Origin: UBA1952 sp965246855
GTDB lineage: Bacteria; Bacteroidota; Bacteroidia; Chitinophagales; Chitinophagaceae
Length of the DNA: 64,000 nucleotides
Assembly: GCA_965246855.1 (NCBI GenBank)
Contig: CBDFFP010000009.1
Coordinates: 62,001 to 126,000 of the forward strand
Direction: 5' to 3'
Positions 17,253 through 26,186 of the stretch are shown here, in pieces. A program made the position numbers and the translations under genes. How positions within the stretch are numbered: position 1 is the stretch's first letter; every line of letters starts with the position of its first letter. The notes below the pieces were generated by a model, which saw only the letters and a list, made by a program, of their open reading frames with translations, ran no database searches and was not told where the DNA came from.

Positions 17253-18083
17253 TTGATTTCCTTACTCTCCCGCCTGCCGCTTCGCGTTCTCTACGCCTTC
17301 TCCATACTGGCAAGGGTGGTGCTTTTTGGTTTGCTGGGCTACCGCCGGAAGGTGATGCAGGATAATCTCCGCCACGCCTTTCCCGAAAAAACGGAGGCCG
17401 AAATCCACACCATTCGGCGCGCGTTTGAAAAAGCGTTTTGCGATCAGTGGATAGAAACCATCCGGCTTCTTTCTATCTCCAAAGAAGAACTAAACCGACG
17501 AATGCCCGGCAACTGGGAACTGCTGCGTCGCTTGGGCGAAGAAGGAAAAGATGTGTATGTACTGCTTGGCCACCAGTTCAACTGGGAATGGGCATTTGTA
17601 ACGACGCAGTGGAACATTCCACAGACAATGGCAGGCTTTTACCAGCCGCTTTCTAACAAGCGTTTCGACCAGTTGATGCTCCGCATCCGTTCGCGCGGCG
17701 GCGGCGTGTTGATTTCCGTTAAAGATATCCGCGCCGGAATGGAGACTCTTAAAGGGAAGCGTTTTGTGATGGGTCTTATTGCCGATCAAAATCCGTCAAG
17801 GCCCGAAAATGCTTTATGGGTTTCCTTTATGAATCGGGAAGCACCCTTTTTCCGGGGGCCGGAAACGGGAGCGAAAAAAGCAAATGCGGCGGTGGTTTTT
17901 GCAGAGGTGATTCGCCACAAGCGCGGGCAGTATGAGGTGGTTCTTTCTTTGGAATGGGACAATGCGGCCCACACCCAACCGGAGGAAATTACGCGGCGTT
18001 ATGTGGCGCATTTAGAAGCTTGTTTGGAACGGCAACCGTATAATTATTTGTGGAGCCACAGAAGGTGGAAGCATAAAAAATAG
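17253..18083 (+). CDS. Lysophospholipid/lipid A-type acyltransferase (LpxL/HtrB family)
   Basis: A 276-residue inner-membrane acyltransferase of the LpxL/HtrB group, which adds secondary acyl chains to lipid A or to other lipids. An N-terminal hydrophobic segment (about 10-30) anchors it. The catalytic motif is HQFNWE (107-112), matching H-x4-D/E with the NWE variant. NLRHAFPEKTEAEI at 38-51 and the IADQNPSRPENA region near 180 are family blocks. The start is TTG 17253; no better start lies near. Lipid A is the likely substrate, but Bacteroidota also use such enzymes for aminolipids. Confidence 0.85.
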   Translation: MISLLSRLPLRVLYAFSILARVVLFGLLGYRRKVMQDNLRHAFPEKTEAEIHTIRRAFEKAFCDQWIETIRLLSISKEELNRRMPGNWELLRRLGEEGKDVYVLLGHQFNWEWAFVTTQWNIPQTMAGFYQPLSNKRFDQLMLRIRSRGGGVLISVKDIRAGMETLKGKRFVMGLIADQNPSRPENALWVSFMNREAPFFRGPETGAKKANAAVVFAEVIRHKRGQYEVVLSLEWDNAAHTQPEEITRRYVAHLEACLERQPYNYLWSHRRWKHKK

Positions 18084-18090
18084 ATTTCTT

Positions 18091-18117
18091 CTCGCAGAGG
18101 CGGGGAGACGCAGAGAC
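18091..18117. repeat. Dispersed CTCGCAGAGGCG-GGAGACGCAGAG repeat
   Basis: The same sequence occurs at 48516-48546 and, inverted and shorter, at 5210-5230, always between genes. A fragment lies near 24240. The rest of 18118-18372 is AT-rich and shows no gene. Confidence 0.6.
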
Positions 18118-18372
18118 TTGCGTCACCTGTCATGTTTTAAAAGTCCGACAGATAATGGAGGCAGCATTATTAGCCTAATCTTTCTAACAATGTTACTATC
18201 CAGAAACAGTAACAACCTTTCTCTCAGAAGGAATTCCTTTTAAAAAGCAGCAGATTGAGTATCTATTATTAGACACAATATCCAATAATAAAGCTCTATT
18301 CTTCCAGAACTAAAGCAGGAACTGCCAACGCTCCAAACCTATAAGGGTTTAAAAACCTTATAGAAATATCCT

Positions 18373-20826
18373 TTACCGCCGCTTCGCATAATCTTCCAGA
18401 TAGCTACATCTGCTCTCTGCTTCTGCATAGAAATTCGTATTCCCTACTTCAACTTTCAGCCGCCGGAAATACGGATTTTGTAAACTGTTCCGGTAATACG
18501 GGTCATTCTGCCCCGGCCCCATCCAGCTATATGGCCGTCCATCCGGCGGAAGCGGACAACGCTTTTGCCAGCATTTCGCGGCCATAAAGAGGGCCTTTGC
18601 CTTCGTTTCGGCATTGGTGGTTTTCTGCGCAATCTGCACAAAAATCCTTTCCGCTTCCGTAGGATTGTAATACTGTTGGCGGGCAAAGCTCATACTCAAG
18701 CGGCCCGTATCGGCGTAATACGCATTATCATCCGTGCCGCTGCGATAGTAATCATAAGCGCGGTGTGCAATGCCATAATGGCTCATCGCGTACAATCCTA
18801 TTCCATATTGCAACATACTCTCCGCGTCGCTTTTTCCTTTCAGCACCGCCATCTGACGGGCAAATTGCAACTTGGTAATCTGCGAAGTGGAGTCTTGTGC
18901 ATCCCATTCTATGTGGTCATTAATATCAATACGGAACGGATTGGGCATGGTATGAACCGCCAGCGCTTTGGCATCTGCCTTCTCTAAAACAGCCGCTGCC
19001 TCCGCAAAACGATGCTCTCGCAGCCGGTAGGTTCCTTCCAGTTCCAGCAGTGTTCCCAGCGAATAAATGCCTTCTCCGCCGCGCAGCCAGTCGTCGTAAT
19101 CAGAAGAGCCTTTGCCGCTTGCAAACGCTTTTACCTTTTCAAATTGCGCCGCCGAAAGCGATTGCAGCGCAATGCCCGGCTCGTCCATAAAATCTTCAGA
19201 CACCTGATAACGCAACGCCGTGTCGCCCCATGCCCGCTGCGAATGGGCCAGTGCATAAATGGCTTTCACCGTATCGCCCTGCCGCAGATACATCGCCGCG
19301 AGGTAGGCATTCGTAAAGTCGCGGTAGGTTTTGTCTAAGCGCGGAGAGGTCTTCTGGCGACTTTCCAGCCACTGAATATGCGGCAGCATCGCTTCCTCGG
19401 TTTCCGGCGTAATGCGGCCTTCTTCGCGGCTCACGTTCAGGAGCTTTATCACGCTCAACTGGTCTTTTTCCCGTCCGTTCAACGCCATGTCTTCTGCCTT
19501 TTCCATCTGCGCTTTCAGGTCGGTTTTGTTGCCAGTAACGAGGGAGAGATATGCTCCGGCAATCGTCCAGAAAGGACGTTTCGGGTTCTTCTTTGAGCCT
19601 TCATTTATCAGATTTGCGAGGCGCAAAGTGGTCATCCGGTATTTCTCTAGCCGCTGCTTTTTCTGCATCGCCGCGCTGTCGCCATATTCGTTTGTGGCGG
19701 GCGAATAGCTGATAACCGGCCACGCTGTTACCGTCGCCGCGTAGATGTTTTCTCTTTGCGCCAAGAGCATATCGGTGATGTATCGCTCCTCCACTTTATT
19801 GATTTCGCGGGTTACCAACGCATCCAATCCATTCACCGTCGGGTCTTCCTTCAGGGCCGCCGCTATGTTTTCCAGCGCAGGCTCGTAGGCATACAACCCG
19901 GTCAGCACTTGCACCACGGCGCGCTCGTGGGCATTCTTACACAAGTCCAAAACAGGCGCGTCATTCGTGTCCGCGCCCGTCCAGTGATAGGAAATAAAGG
20001 CCGACCTCCGCCACTCGTCGCCGAGGTCAAAAAGGTGGCTGTAGCGGTAAGCAGCTTCTGCATCCCGACCCATTTTAAAGAGCGCTCCCGCCTCCAAACC
20101 CAGCACGCGGGCCTGCATGTTGCGCGAAGTTTTTGGGGGCATTTCTTTATACAGCCGCAGCACTTCTTCATACTGTCCGCCCACAAAAGCCAACCGCAAC
20201 ACCTGATAGGCATAGCGGTCGCGGATGAAAGGCGCCTTCGCCGCCGCGTAAAGCTGCGTTCCGTTCTTGCGCAGCCGTTCCAGCATCGCTTTGTCGAGTG
20301 GCGGCGCAGGTTCCCAAGAGTAGGAAACCACCTGATTCGCATAGGGCTGCACCTGCTTGGCAAACAGCAGATAGCCCAGCGCCTCGAGGTCTTTGCTGCG
20401 CCGGAACCACTGGAGCATCTTGTTGGATTCATACGGCTGGAGGATAGGCGAAGAGGTTCCTTTTTCTATCTGCGCATACAGCGCGGTCAGCACCGCGCGG
20501 TCATAGCCATACACAAAGCTGTCCACGTCCGCGAGTGGTGCGCCGGTATAAGCAGCCCACTCCGCACGGTTGCCGTCTGCCGTGTCGGGCGCAAGAGAAG
20601 TGTCTTGTTCGCCGTACCATTCTTCATACAACAGCCCGGTATAAGCCGAGTAGCGGAAGTCTTCGTAGTGACCCGAAGACGGCAGGCGATTGTCGAAAAA
20701 AGACGGGTAATAATCGTCGGGGGCCGGGCCGTCGGAGCAGGCTTTTACAATGCGCTCACCGAAGAGCAACAGAAGCGCGGCGCTACTGAAAAGCACGAAG
20801 TATTTTTTGAAGTTGCGGCGCGGCAT
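18373..20826 (-). CDS. Large secreted protein of unknown function, TPR-like helical
   Basis: An 817-residue protein that I do not recognise. ATG 20826 gives MPRRNFKKYFVLFSSAALLL, a good signal peptide; the end of the hydrophobic stretch before KACSDGP suggests export. The rest is mainly helical, with tetratricopeptide-like spacing (for example LGLEAGALFKMGRDAEAAYR and AAAVLEKADAKALAV) and many Tyr and Trp residues. The start lies 44 bases inside the end of the upstream lipoprotein gene, so the two are probably translationally coupled and act together in the envelope. A peptidoglycan- or protein-binding scaffold is possible; nothing more can be said. Confidence 0.75.
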   Translation of the reverse strand: MPRRNFKKYFVLFSSAALLLLFGERIVKACSDGPAPDDYYPSFFDNRLPSSGHYEDFRYSAYTGLLYEEWYGEQDTSLAPDTADGNRAEWAAYTGAPLADVDSFVYGYDRAVLTALYAQIEKGTSSPILQPYESNKMLQWFRRSKDLEALGYLLFAKQVQPYANQVVSYSWEPAPPLDKAMLERLRKNGTQLYAAAKAPFIRDRYAYQVLRLAFVGGQYEEVLRLYKEMPPKTSRNMQARVLGLEAGALFKMGRDAEAAYRYSHLFDLGDEWRRSAFISYHWTGADTNDAPVLDLCKNAHERAVVQVLTGLYAYEPALENIAAALKEDPTVNGLDALVTREINKVEERYITDMLLAQRENIYAATVTAWPVISYSPATNEYGDSAAMQKKQRLEKYRMTTLRLANLINEGSKKNPKRPFWTIAGAYLSLVTGNKTDLKAQMEKAEDMALNGREKDQLSVIKLLNVSREEGRITPETEEAMLPHIQWLESRQKTSPRLDKTYRDFTNAYLAAMYLRQGDTVKAIYALAHSQRAWGDTALRYQVSEDFMDEPGIALQSLSAAQFEKVKAFASGKGSSDYDDWLRGGEGIYSLGTLLELEGTYRLREHRFAEAAAVLEKADAKALAVHTMPNPFRIDINDHIEWDAQDSTSQITKLQFARQMAVLKGKSDAESMLQYGIGLYAMSHYGIAHRAYDYYRSGTDDNAYYADTGRLSMSFARQQYYNPTEAERIFVQIAQKTTNAETKAKALFMAAKCWQKRCPLPPDGRPYSWMGPGQNDPYYRNSLQNPYFRRLKVEVGNTNFYAEAESRCSYLEDYAKRR

Positions 20827-21808
20827 AAAGGCGGAGGTTAAGGTCGTCGAGATGATAGAAAACAATCGTGCGCGAAGCGTCTTCGCGCAGTTTTTGAGAA
20901 AGGAAAAGTGCCAGCGCTTCCACGTCTTCCGGCTGGGGCGATTCGGCTTTCAGGAGGTCGCCTTTTTGGAGGGAATAACCGCTGAGCGAAGCGTTTTGCG
21001 TGCAAAGAAAAATGCCCGTCTCTTTTGTTTTTTGAAGGAAAGAAAGCCCAGAGATTTCTTCTGCATCCACACCGCGCAGAATACCTAAAAGCTGCCCATT
21101 GCGATACCAAAGCGTCCAGCGGAAAATAGGCAGCGCCACGTCCAACGGCAGCGGATACGCCCCGATATTTTGGAGATAAGCCTTCGCTGTCGGCAAGTCG
21201 AAAATAGAGCTTTCCGGGCGCAGGGTTTTGAAGTTGCCCATGTTATAGACCATCAGCAGGCAGCGGTCAGCGGGCGGGATTCCGGCTTTGGCAACGTCCT
21301 TCACCTGATGGAGCCGCAGCGTAACGGAAAGCGTTTTTCCTTGCAGAAAATGGGTTCCTTTTAATTCTCTCAGCAACGCAAAATAAACGGCAGCCGTTCC
21401 CGCCGTCCAGTCGCAGTCGAGTTGAAGTTCCCGAACCTTCCAGCCCTGCTGGTTGGAAAAAGTTTGGGTGAAACGGGCGATGTTGGGAGCCAGCGCGGGC
21501 GCTTCTTCGGCTTTCAACTTTTTCAACGCCGATAGCTCCAGAAAAAGCACTGGAACGATTTCTGCGTCTTTCGGCGCGGGTTCCGTTATGCGCAAAACAT
21601 CCTGCGGCAGTAGCTGTCCTGTCCGGGCATCAATGCCAATATCGCAGAGGCGGAGGTACAGCTTTTTCGCGCCGATGGCGGCGGCTGTTTTTTGGGTGGC
21701 CGGGGTGGTGTGGTACGTGGTTTTCCAGTAGTAGAAAGAGGGAACGGGCGGCGGCTTCTTTCCGCACGAAAGCAGGAAAAGGAAAAACAGCATTCTGACG
21801 CGGGACAT
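20783..21808 (-). CDS. Lipoprotein of unknown function
   Basis: A 341-residue lipoprotein. MSRVRMLFFLFLLSCGKK is a lipoprotein signal with the lipobox LLSC (Cys15). The body has no family that I recognise; LYLRLCDIGIDARTG (about 50-64), MVYNMGNFKTLRP (about 190-202) and the end TIVFYHLDDLNLRLY are its clearest blocks. Beta/alpha alternation and acidic strand ends would fit a TIM-barrel glycosidase-like fold, but this is a guess. It overlaps the following 817-residue gene by 44 bases. A truncated paralogue of its first 60 codons lies at about 24000-24191. Confidence 0.72.
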   Translation of the reverse strand: MSRVRMLFFLFLLSCGKKPPPVPSFYYWKTTYHTTPATQKTAAAIGAKKLYLRLCDIGIDARTGQLLPQDVLRITEPAPKDAEIVPVLFLELSALKKLKAEEAPALAPNIARFTQTFSNQQGWKVRELQLDCDWTAGTAAVYFALLRELKGTHFLQGKTLSVTLRLHQVKDVAKAGIPPADRCLLMVYNMGNFKTLRPESSIFDLPTAKAYLQNIGAYPLPLDVALPIFRWTLWYRNGQLLGILRGVDAEEISGLSFLQKTKETGIFLCTQNASLSGYSLQKGDLLKAESPQPEDVEALALFLSQKLREDASRTIVFYHLDDLNLRLYAAPQLQKILRAFQ

Positions 21809-21858
21809 GAGGGCAAATGTATTCCGCTCGGATTCTCCTAAACATATAGTTAGCACGA

Positions 21859-21957
21859 GTCATTCCGACGCAGGAGGAACTGCGAAGCACTCGCCGAAGG
21901 CAATCTCACTCGCGTTGTGGCTTACCTGCTGTGAGATTCCTCCTGCGTCGGAATGAC
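21859..21957. repeat. Palindromic repeat of the GTCATTCC family
   Basis: GTCATTCCGACGCAGGAGGA (21859-21878, one more base pairs) is the exact reverse complement of the block ending at 21957. An inner pair, AATCTCAC and GTGAGATT, lies at 21902-21909 and 21931-21938. Related palindromes occur at 24315-24389, 29507-29594 and 51989-52082. Confidence 0.7.
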
Positions 21958-22005
21958 CCACATTTTGTTGTTATTTAGTTAGCGCTTCTATTTAGCAGAC
22001 CGCTT

Positions 22006-23709
22006 CTAATAAACCACCAGCTTTCCTCTTTGCTTTCCAGCCCCGCAGTCCACTTCATAGAAATAGACACCCGCCGCTTTGCCGCTCAATTCTATCTCCG
22101 TTTTCACGCTGCCCGGTTCTGCCCGGTACACCACCTTGCCTGTCAGATCGGCAATCTCAATGCGCTGGATAGCAGCAGGCGAGGAAAAGGTTACGATGCC
22201 GGAGGAAGGATTGGGGTAAACACTTACTTCCGCTGTTTGGGGGTTTGCATCTTCAACGCTGGCAGGAGGAATGTAAGGGTTATAACGTTTATCCAGCTTT
22301 AAAATAAAGCCTGACTTCGTGGTATAAGGCAAGCACGAAAGATAAAAGGTATCCACCCCGGGATCAAAATCTACGTATTGACCAGAAAAAGAACCTGTAA
22401 CGTAAAGAGTGTCGGTTTTATCAAATCCAAACCAGCCATCGCTATTTACACTGCTCCACCCTGAATGCCATTGATCCCCCCAAATAAAGTTGCCGACGCT
22501 GTCCAACTTTGTGGTTGGAGAAGGATAGACGTTTCCAGAATCATCTGTTACAACACCGCCACCAGCGTTTCTTGCCCAAACAAAACCTCCGTTACTACGG
22601 AACTTCAGCAGGAAATTATGCCCATAATAATAAAGATTAGCCACGCCCGGGCCGGGATCAAAATCTACCAAGTCGTTCTGATAAGTTATATAAGTGCCTG
22701 AAACAAAGACATTACCAAAGCGATCTACAGATATTCCTCTTCCTTCTTCATCATCGTGAGCACCAATGCTATGCGCCCAAATCAAATTACAGGTAGAGTC
22801 ATACTTAGCGATAAAAATATCAGCATTAGTGCCAAATGGAAATCCAAGTGCCCACGGTGTAGAATGTAGTTTATAGACACCGGGACCCGGGTCAAAGTCC
22901 ATTGTGTCTTCAAAACTGCCGGTTATGTACAGATTTGCAGCACTGTCGATTGCAAAAGAATTGAAGTTATCAGTCCACTGGGCTTCTATTTCCTTTTTCC
23001 AGATAAAATTACCTGCCGTGTCCATCTTGAGGAAAAGCATATCCCTCGTTCCAATACTGGTCACATTTAAAATGCCCGGCCCCGGATCCAAATCCACTGT
23101 GCCATGAAATCTGGCTGTGGCGTAGATGGAAGTCCCGATTACTTTCATTCCAGTAATGTATGAGTTGTTGGTCAGTGTATCTACTTGGTGACTTTTAGCC
23201 CAAACAAAATCTCCCGAAGAGTTCAATTTCAGAATGCACGCGACAGATGCACCGCCTGTATAAAGACGATACACATCAGGGCCGGGATCCAAGTCAAAGC
23301 TATCTCGTATGGCTCCGGCAATGTAAATATTCCCGGCAGCATCAGCATCTATTTCCGTCGCAGGATAACCATAAAGACCTGATGGAAGGCCATCAAACTG
23401 TTTCACCCAAACGACATTTCCTGCCGCGTTTTCCTTGAGCACAAACATGTTGCCCCCTCCCGTTTGATTAGTTGATGTGAGCATCTGAGTGTTTGGGCCG
23501 GGATCAACATCTACCTTGCCATCAAACCAACCGAGGGTGTACTTATTACCGGCCCCATCAAAAGCCATTTTACCTATGCCGGCCTTCCCGCCCGTATATC
23601 CGGTTGGGTGAAGCACAATATCGGATAGAAAAGCTTGGACGCCGGAAAAGCCCTGACTCTTTGCGTTTAGGGCACTGGCCACGAGAATAAGGAGGAAAAG
23701 CCGTTTCAT
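22006..23709 (-). CDS. SBBP-type beta-propeller protein with type A T9SS sorting tail
   Basis: A 567-residue secreted protein. It has a signal peptide MKRLFLLILVASALNAKSQG (1-20), then about seven repeats, each with a block like VDVDPGP or FDPGPG followed by FVLKLNSSGDFVWAK-like strands, typical of SBBP/beta-propeller proteins. The last 80 residues (VSVYPNPSSGIVTF through GVYFYEVDCGAGKQRGKLVVY) are a type A sorting domain, cleaved after type IX export. It is a paralogue of the gene at 24428-26119. The tails are nearly identical and the bodies more divergent. The target or ligand is unknown. Confidence 0.87.
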   Translation of the reverse strand: MKRLFLLILVASALNAKSQGFSGVQAFLSDIVLHPTGYTGGKAGIGKMAFDGAGNKYTLGWFDGKVDVDPGPNTQMLTSTNQTGGGNMFVLKENAAGNVVWVKQFDGLPSGLYGYPATEIDADAAGNIYIAGAIRDSFDLDPGPDVYRLYTGGASVACILKLNSSGDFVWAKSHQVDTLTNNSYITGMKVIGTSIYATARFHGTVDLDPGPGILNVTSIGTRDMLFLKMDTAGNFIWKKEIEAQWTDNFNSFAIDSAANLYITGSFEDTMDFDPGPGVYKLHSTPWALGFPFGTNADIFIAKYDSTCNLIWAHSIGAHDDEEGRGISVDRFGNVFVSGTYITYQNDLVDFDPGPGVANLYYYGHNFLLKFRSNGGFVWARNAGGGVVTDDSGNVYPSPTTKLDSVGNFIWGDQWHSGWSSVNSDGWFGFDKTDTLYVTGSFSGQYVDFDPGVDTFYLSCLPYTTKSGFILKLDKRYNPYIPPASVEDANPQTAEVSVYPNPSSGIVTFSSPAAIQRIEIADLTGKVVYRAEPGSVKTEIELSGKAAGVYFYEVDCGAGKQRGKLVVY

Positions 23710-23743
23710 GGAAGTGAGGAGTTTGGGGGATGGAAAAGTTAGG

Positions 23744-23751
23744 TAAAGATA
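23744..23751 (-). promoter_or_regulatory. Possible -7 element of the 567-residue SBBP gene
   Basis: On the minus strand TATCTTTA differs by one base from TAnnTTTG, 35 bases before ATG 23709. Confidence 0.35.
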
Positions 23752-23822
23752 GGATGTCTAATGCTCATTTGGAGGAAAATCAGAAATTGTGATTCAAAAA
23801 TTGGGGAACAACTTTTCTACGA

Positions 23823-24191
23823 TTAGTACAAACGATTGCGCCTTTGCGGCCTATAGGAAAAACAACCCAAGGCAGATAAGGGAACGATGCGGTTAAATGA
23901 GGTGACCATAGGAATTTTTTTTGGTAAGGCCAAAGTTAAGTAGTTGCGCCCTATATTTGGCGGCAAATATCCCTTTATGTACTTCGAAAGCTGCCCGGTC
24001 TGCGCATCCACGCCAATATCGCAGAGGCGGAGGTACAGCTTTTTCGCGCCCACCCGGGCGACGGTTTTTTGGGCAATCGGGGTGGTGCGATACGTAGTTT
24101 TCCAGTAGTAGAAAGCGGGGATGACCGGCGGCTTTTGGCAGCAGGCGGAAAGGAGAATTAGCAGGAGAAGGAAAGCGCTGGCTTTCGGCAT
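23823..24191 (-). pseudogene. Scar of fused gene ends (lipoprotein head joined to SBBP head)
   Basis: The open frame joins parts of other genes. Codons from 24191 to about 24000 copy the first 60 residues of the lipoprotein at 20783-21808, with a lipobox in LLSACCQKPP. At about 23997 the match stops at TGQL. The next 60 bases copy the divergent promoter region at 26120-26195, including the first codons (ATGTACTTCGAA) of the beta-helix gene in reverse. From 23909 the frame reads MVTSFNRIV, the damaged signal peptide of the SBBP gene at 24428-26119, and the match ends near 23831. Neither gene is complete, so it is a recombination scar rather than a functional gene. Confidence 0.8.
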
Positions 24192-24261
24192 GAAGGCAAA
24201 TGTATTCCGCTCGCAGTCCTTCGGCAGGCTCCCGATGACATCGCAAAGACGCAGAGGCCTA

Positions 24262-24308
24262 AAACAAAACCGGCCTTTCCACTTTTCGCGGAGAAGCCGG
24301 TTTTGTTT
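24262..24308 (-). terminator. Terminator downstream of the 563-residue SBBP gene
   Basis: AAACAAAACCGGC (24262-24274) and GCCGGTTTTGTTT (24296-24308) pair perfectly. The loop region CTTTCCACTTTTCGCGG closely resembles that of the terminator at 29654-29687. Confidence 0.7.
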
Positions 24309-24314
24309 GTCGAT

Positions 24315-24389
24315 AATCTTTTGTCATCCCGGAACGGGAACTTGTCGGCTTGCGTCCGCTTAGATCCCGTTCTGGGATGACAAAAGATT
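24315..24389. repeat. Palindromic repeat of the GTCATTCC/TTTTGTCATCCC family
   Basis: AATCTTTTGTCATCCCGGAA (first 20 of 25 bases, 24315-24339) pairs with TCCCGTTCTGGGATGACAAA and on (24365-24389), with few mismatches. Confidence 0.7.
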
Positions 24390-24427
24390 CTCAGTATATC
24401 TCCCACTATTGGTTATTGCCATAGGCT

Positions 24428-26119
24428 TTAATACACTACCAACTTCCCTCTTTGCTTCCCCGCCCCGCAGTCCACTTCATAGAAATAGACGCCCGCTGCC
24501 TTGCCGCCCAAGTTTATCTCCGTTTTCACGCTGCCCGGTTCTGCCCAGTACACCACCTTGCCCATTATATCTGTAACCTCTATGAGATGGATAGCAACAG
24601 GCGAGGAAAAGGTTATGATGCTGGAAGAGGGATTGGGGTAAACGCTTACCGCTGCTGTTTGCAGGCTTGCCTCATTAATGCCGGTGGGAAGAAGCGTTTG
24701 GTTTAGCTTTACGATAAAACCTGCGCTTCCACCTGCACCCGAAAGCGGATATACACCCGGCCCGGGATCAAAATCCCTGTTGGCCCCGGTAAAGCTTCCT
24801 GTGATGTAAATGCTGTCCTTGTTATCCAACCCAATCCAGCCGGGTGCATCGCCCTCCAAGCCTGCCACCCATACATCGTTCCCGGCGCTATCAAACTTCT
24901 GCACAGTTACATAAGAACCGCCTAGCGTTGCCGCTGTATAGACATTGCCGGTGTCATCTGTTGCAATCGCTCTGCCTTCATTTAGACCTCCGCCTCCGGC
25001 CATTCTTACCCAAACAAACTCACCATTGTTGCGCAGTTTAAGGGTAAAGATGCTACGGGTAGAAACAGAGGTAAGATTGTACACGTTAGGGCCGGGATCA
25101 AAATCTACTGTGTCGCCAAAGTGGCCCGCAATCAGCACATTGCCAAAGCGATCAACAGCGCCTCCCGATGCCTTGTCATCAGAGTTGCTGCCAAAACTGT
25201 GCGCCCAACTAAAGTTCCCCGCAGAGTCGTACTTGGCGACAAAGAAATCAGTCATGTTGCCACCAGCAGGTGTACAGGTTAAAGTATAAACGCTGGGGCT
25301 GGGATCAAAGTCGGCAGAGCCAAAAAAATAACCCGACACAAAAATATTGGAAACACTATCAAAAGCTAAAGAACGTGGTGTCTTAATATCATCACCCGTA
25401 ACAAGTTTGGCCCAGATAAAGTTACCGTTACTGTCCAGCTTTTCTAACAAAATATCTCCACGGCTCGGCGTAACGTTATACACAGCGGAGCTAGGATCCG
25501 CATCAACAGGCGTTATACCATCACCACTCACTAAAGCAGCAAAATACAGGTAACCACCGTTCTTATCTCTTCCTGTAGCGGTTGCGGATACACCTACAGC
25601 TGGAACTTGAGTACCGATGTCTTTTACCCAAACAAAATTGCCTGCCGAGTCTAATTTTAGCACAAACGCGTGATAGCCTCCGTAGGAGTTAAGCTTGTAC
25701 ACCGCAGGGCCGGGGTCAAAATCAACACTGTCTCTGAAAGTGCCGATGACGAAAATATTTCCGGCACTATCTATATACCCGCGCCCCCCAGAACCCCAAA
25801 CGCCGCTTGAAAGTCCTTTCACCTGTTTTACCCAAATCAGATTGCCGGAAGCATCTTCCTTCATGATAAACATGTCGAAGTATCTGCTTACCGCAGTAAG
25901 ATTGTACACCCCCGTTCCTCGGTCAAAATCTGCGGTGCCGCTAAAAGAGCCTACACTGTAAAGATTTCCTGCCGTATCAGTTGCAACAGTTCCTACACCT
26001 GCGCTTCCGCTTCCGACTATTGCCTGCGCCCAAGCTAACGATTGCGCTTTTGCAGCAGAGGATAGGAGCAATAGGCTAAAAACAGCCAAGAGAACGATGC
26101 GGTTAAATGGAGTGGCCAT
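24428..26119 (-). CDS. SBBP-type beta-propeller protein with type A T9SS sorting tail
   Basis: A 563-residue secreted protein started at ATG 26119 (MATPFNRIVLLAVFSLLLLS), a clear signal peptide ending at AKAQ. The open frame extends further upstream through the promoter. The body has repeated blocks such as FDPGPAVYKL and FDPGPNVYNL separated by FVWVK-type strands, as in SBBP beta-propellers. The type A sorting domain starts at VSVYPNPSSSIITF and ends KQRGKLVVY. It diverges from the beta-helix gene, with both promoters in the 67-base gap, so the two may be co-regulated. Codon use is less GC-rich than in the housekeeping genes nearby. Confidence 0.87.
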   Translation of the reverse strand: MATPFNRIVLLAVFSLLLLSSAAKAQSLAWAQAIVGSGSAGVGTVATDTAGNLYSVGSFSGTADFDRGTGVYNLTAVSRYFDMFIMKEDASGNLIWVKQVKGLSSGVWGSGGRGYIDSAGNIFVIGTFRDSVDFDPGPAVYKLNSYGGYHAFVLKLDSAGNFVWVKDIGTQVPAVGVSATATGRDKNGGYLYFAALVSGDGITPVDADPSSAVYNVTPSRGDILLEKLDSNGNFIWAKLVTGDDIKTPRSLAFDSVSNIFVSGYFFGSADFDPSPSVYTLTCTPAGGNMTDFFVAKYDSAGNFSWAHSFGSNSDDKASGGAVDRFGNVLIAGHFGDTVDFDPGPNVYNLTSVSTRSIFTLKLRNNGEFVWVRMAGGGGLNEGRAIATDDTGNVYTAATLGGSYVTVQKFDSAGNDVWVAGLEGDAPGWIGLDNKDSIYITGSFTGANRDFDPGPGVYPLSGAGGSAGFIVKLNQTLLPTGINEASLQTAAVSVYPNPSSSIITFSSPVAIHLIEVTDIMGKVVYWAEPGSVKTEINLGGKAAGVYFYEVDCGAGKQRGKLVVY

Positions 26120-26140
26120 AATAATTTTTTTTGGAAAAAA

Positions 26141-26148
26141 CAAAGTTA
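26141..26148 (-). promoter_or_regulatory. -7 promoter of the 563-residue SBBP gene
   Basis: TAACTTTG on the minus strand fits TAnnTTTG, 21 bases before ATG 26119. A copy of the element is preserved in the scar at 23931-23938. Confidence 0.55.
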
Positions 26149-26161
26149 AGTAGTTGCGCCC

Positions 26162-26169
26162 TATATTTG
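26162..26169 (+). promoter_or_regulatory. -7 promoter of the beta-helix gene
   Basis: TATATTTG matches TAnnTTTG, 17 bases before ATG 26187. An exact copy is kept at 23952-23959 in the scar. Confidence 0.55.
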
Positions 26170-26186
26170 GCGGCAAATATCCGCTT

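Noticed and set aside
19756..20841. Plus-strand frame of 361 codons opposite the 817-residue gene
   Set aside because: Arg/His/Gln-rich antisense product; the minus-strand gene has a signal peptide and coupling to the next gene.
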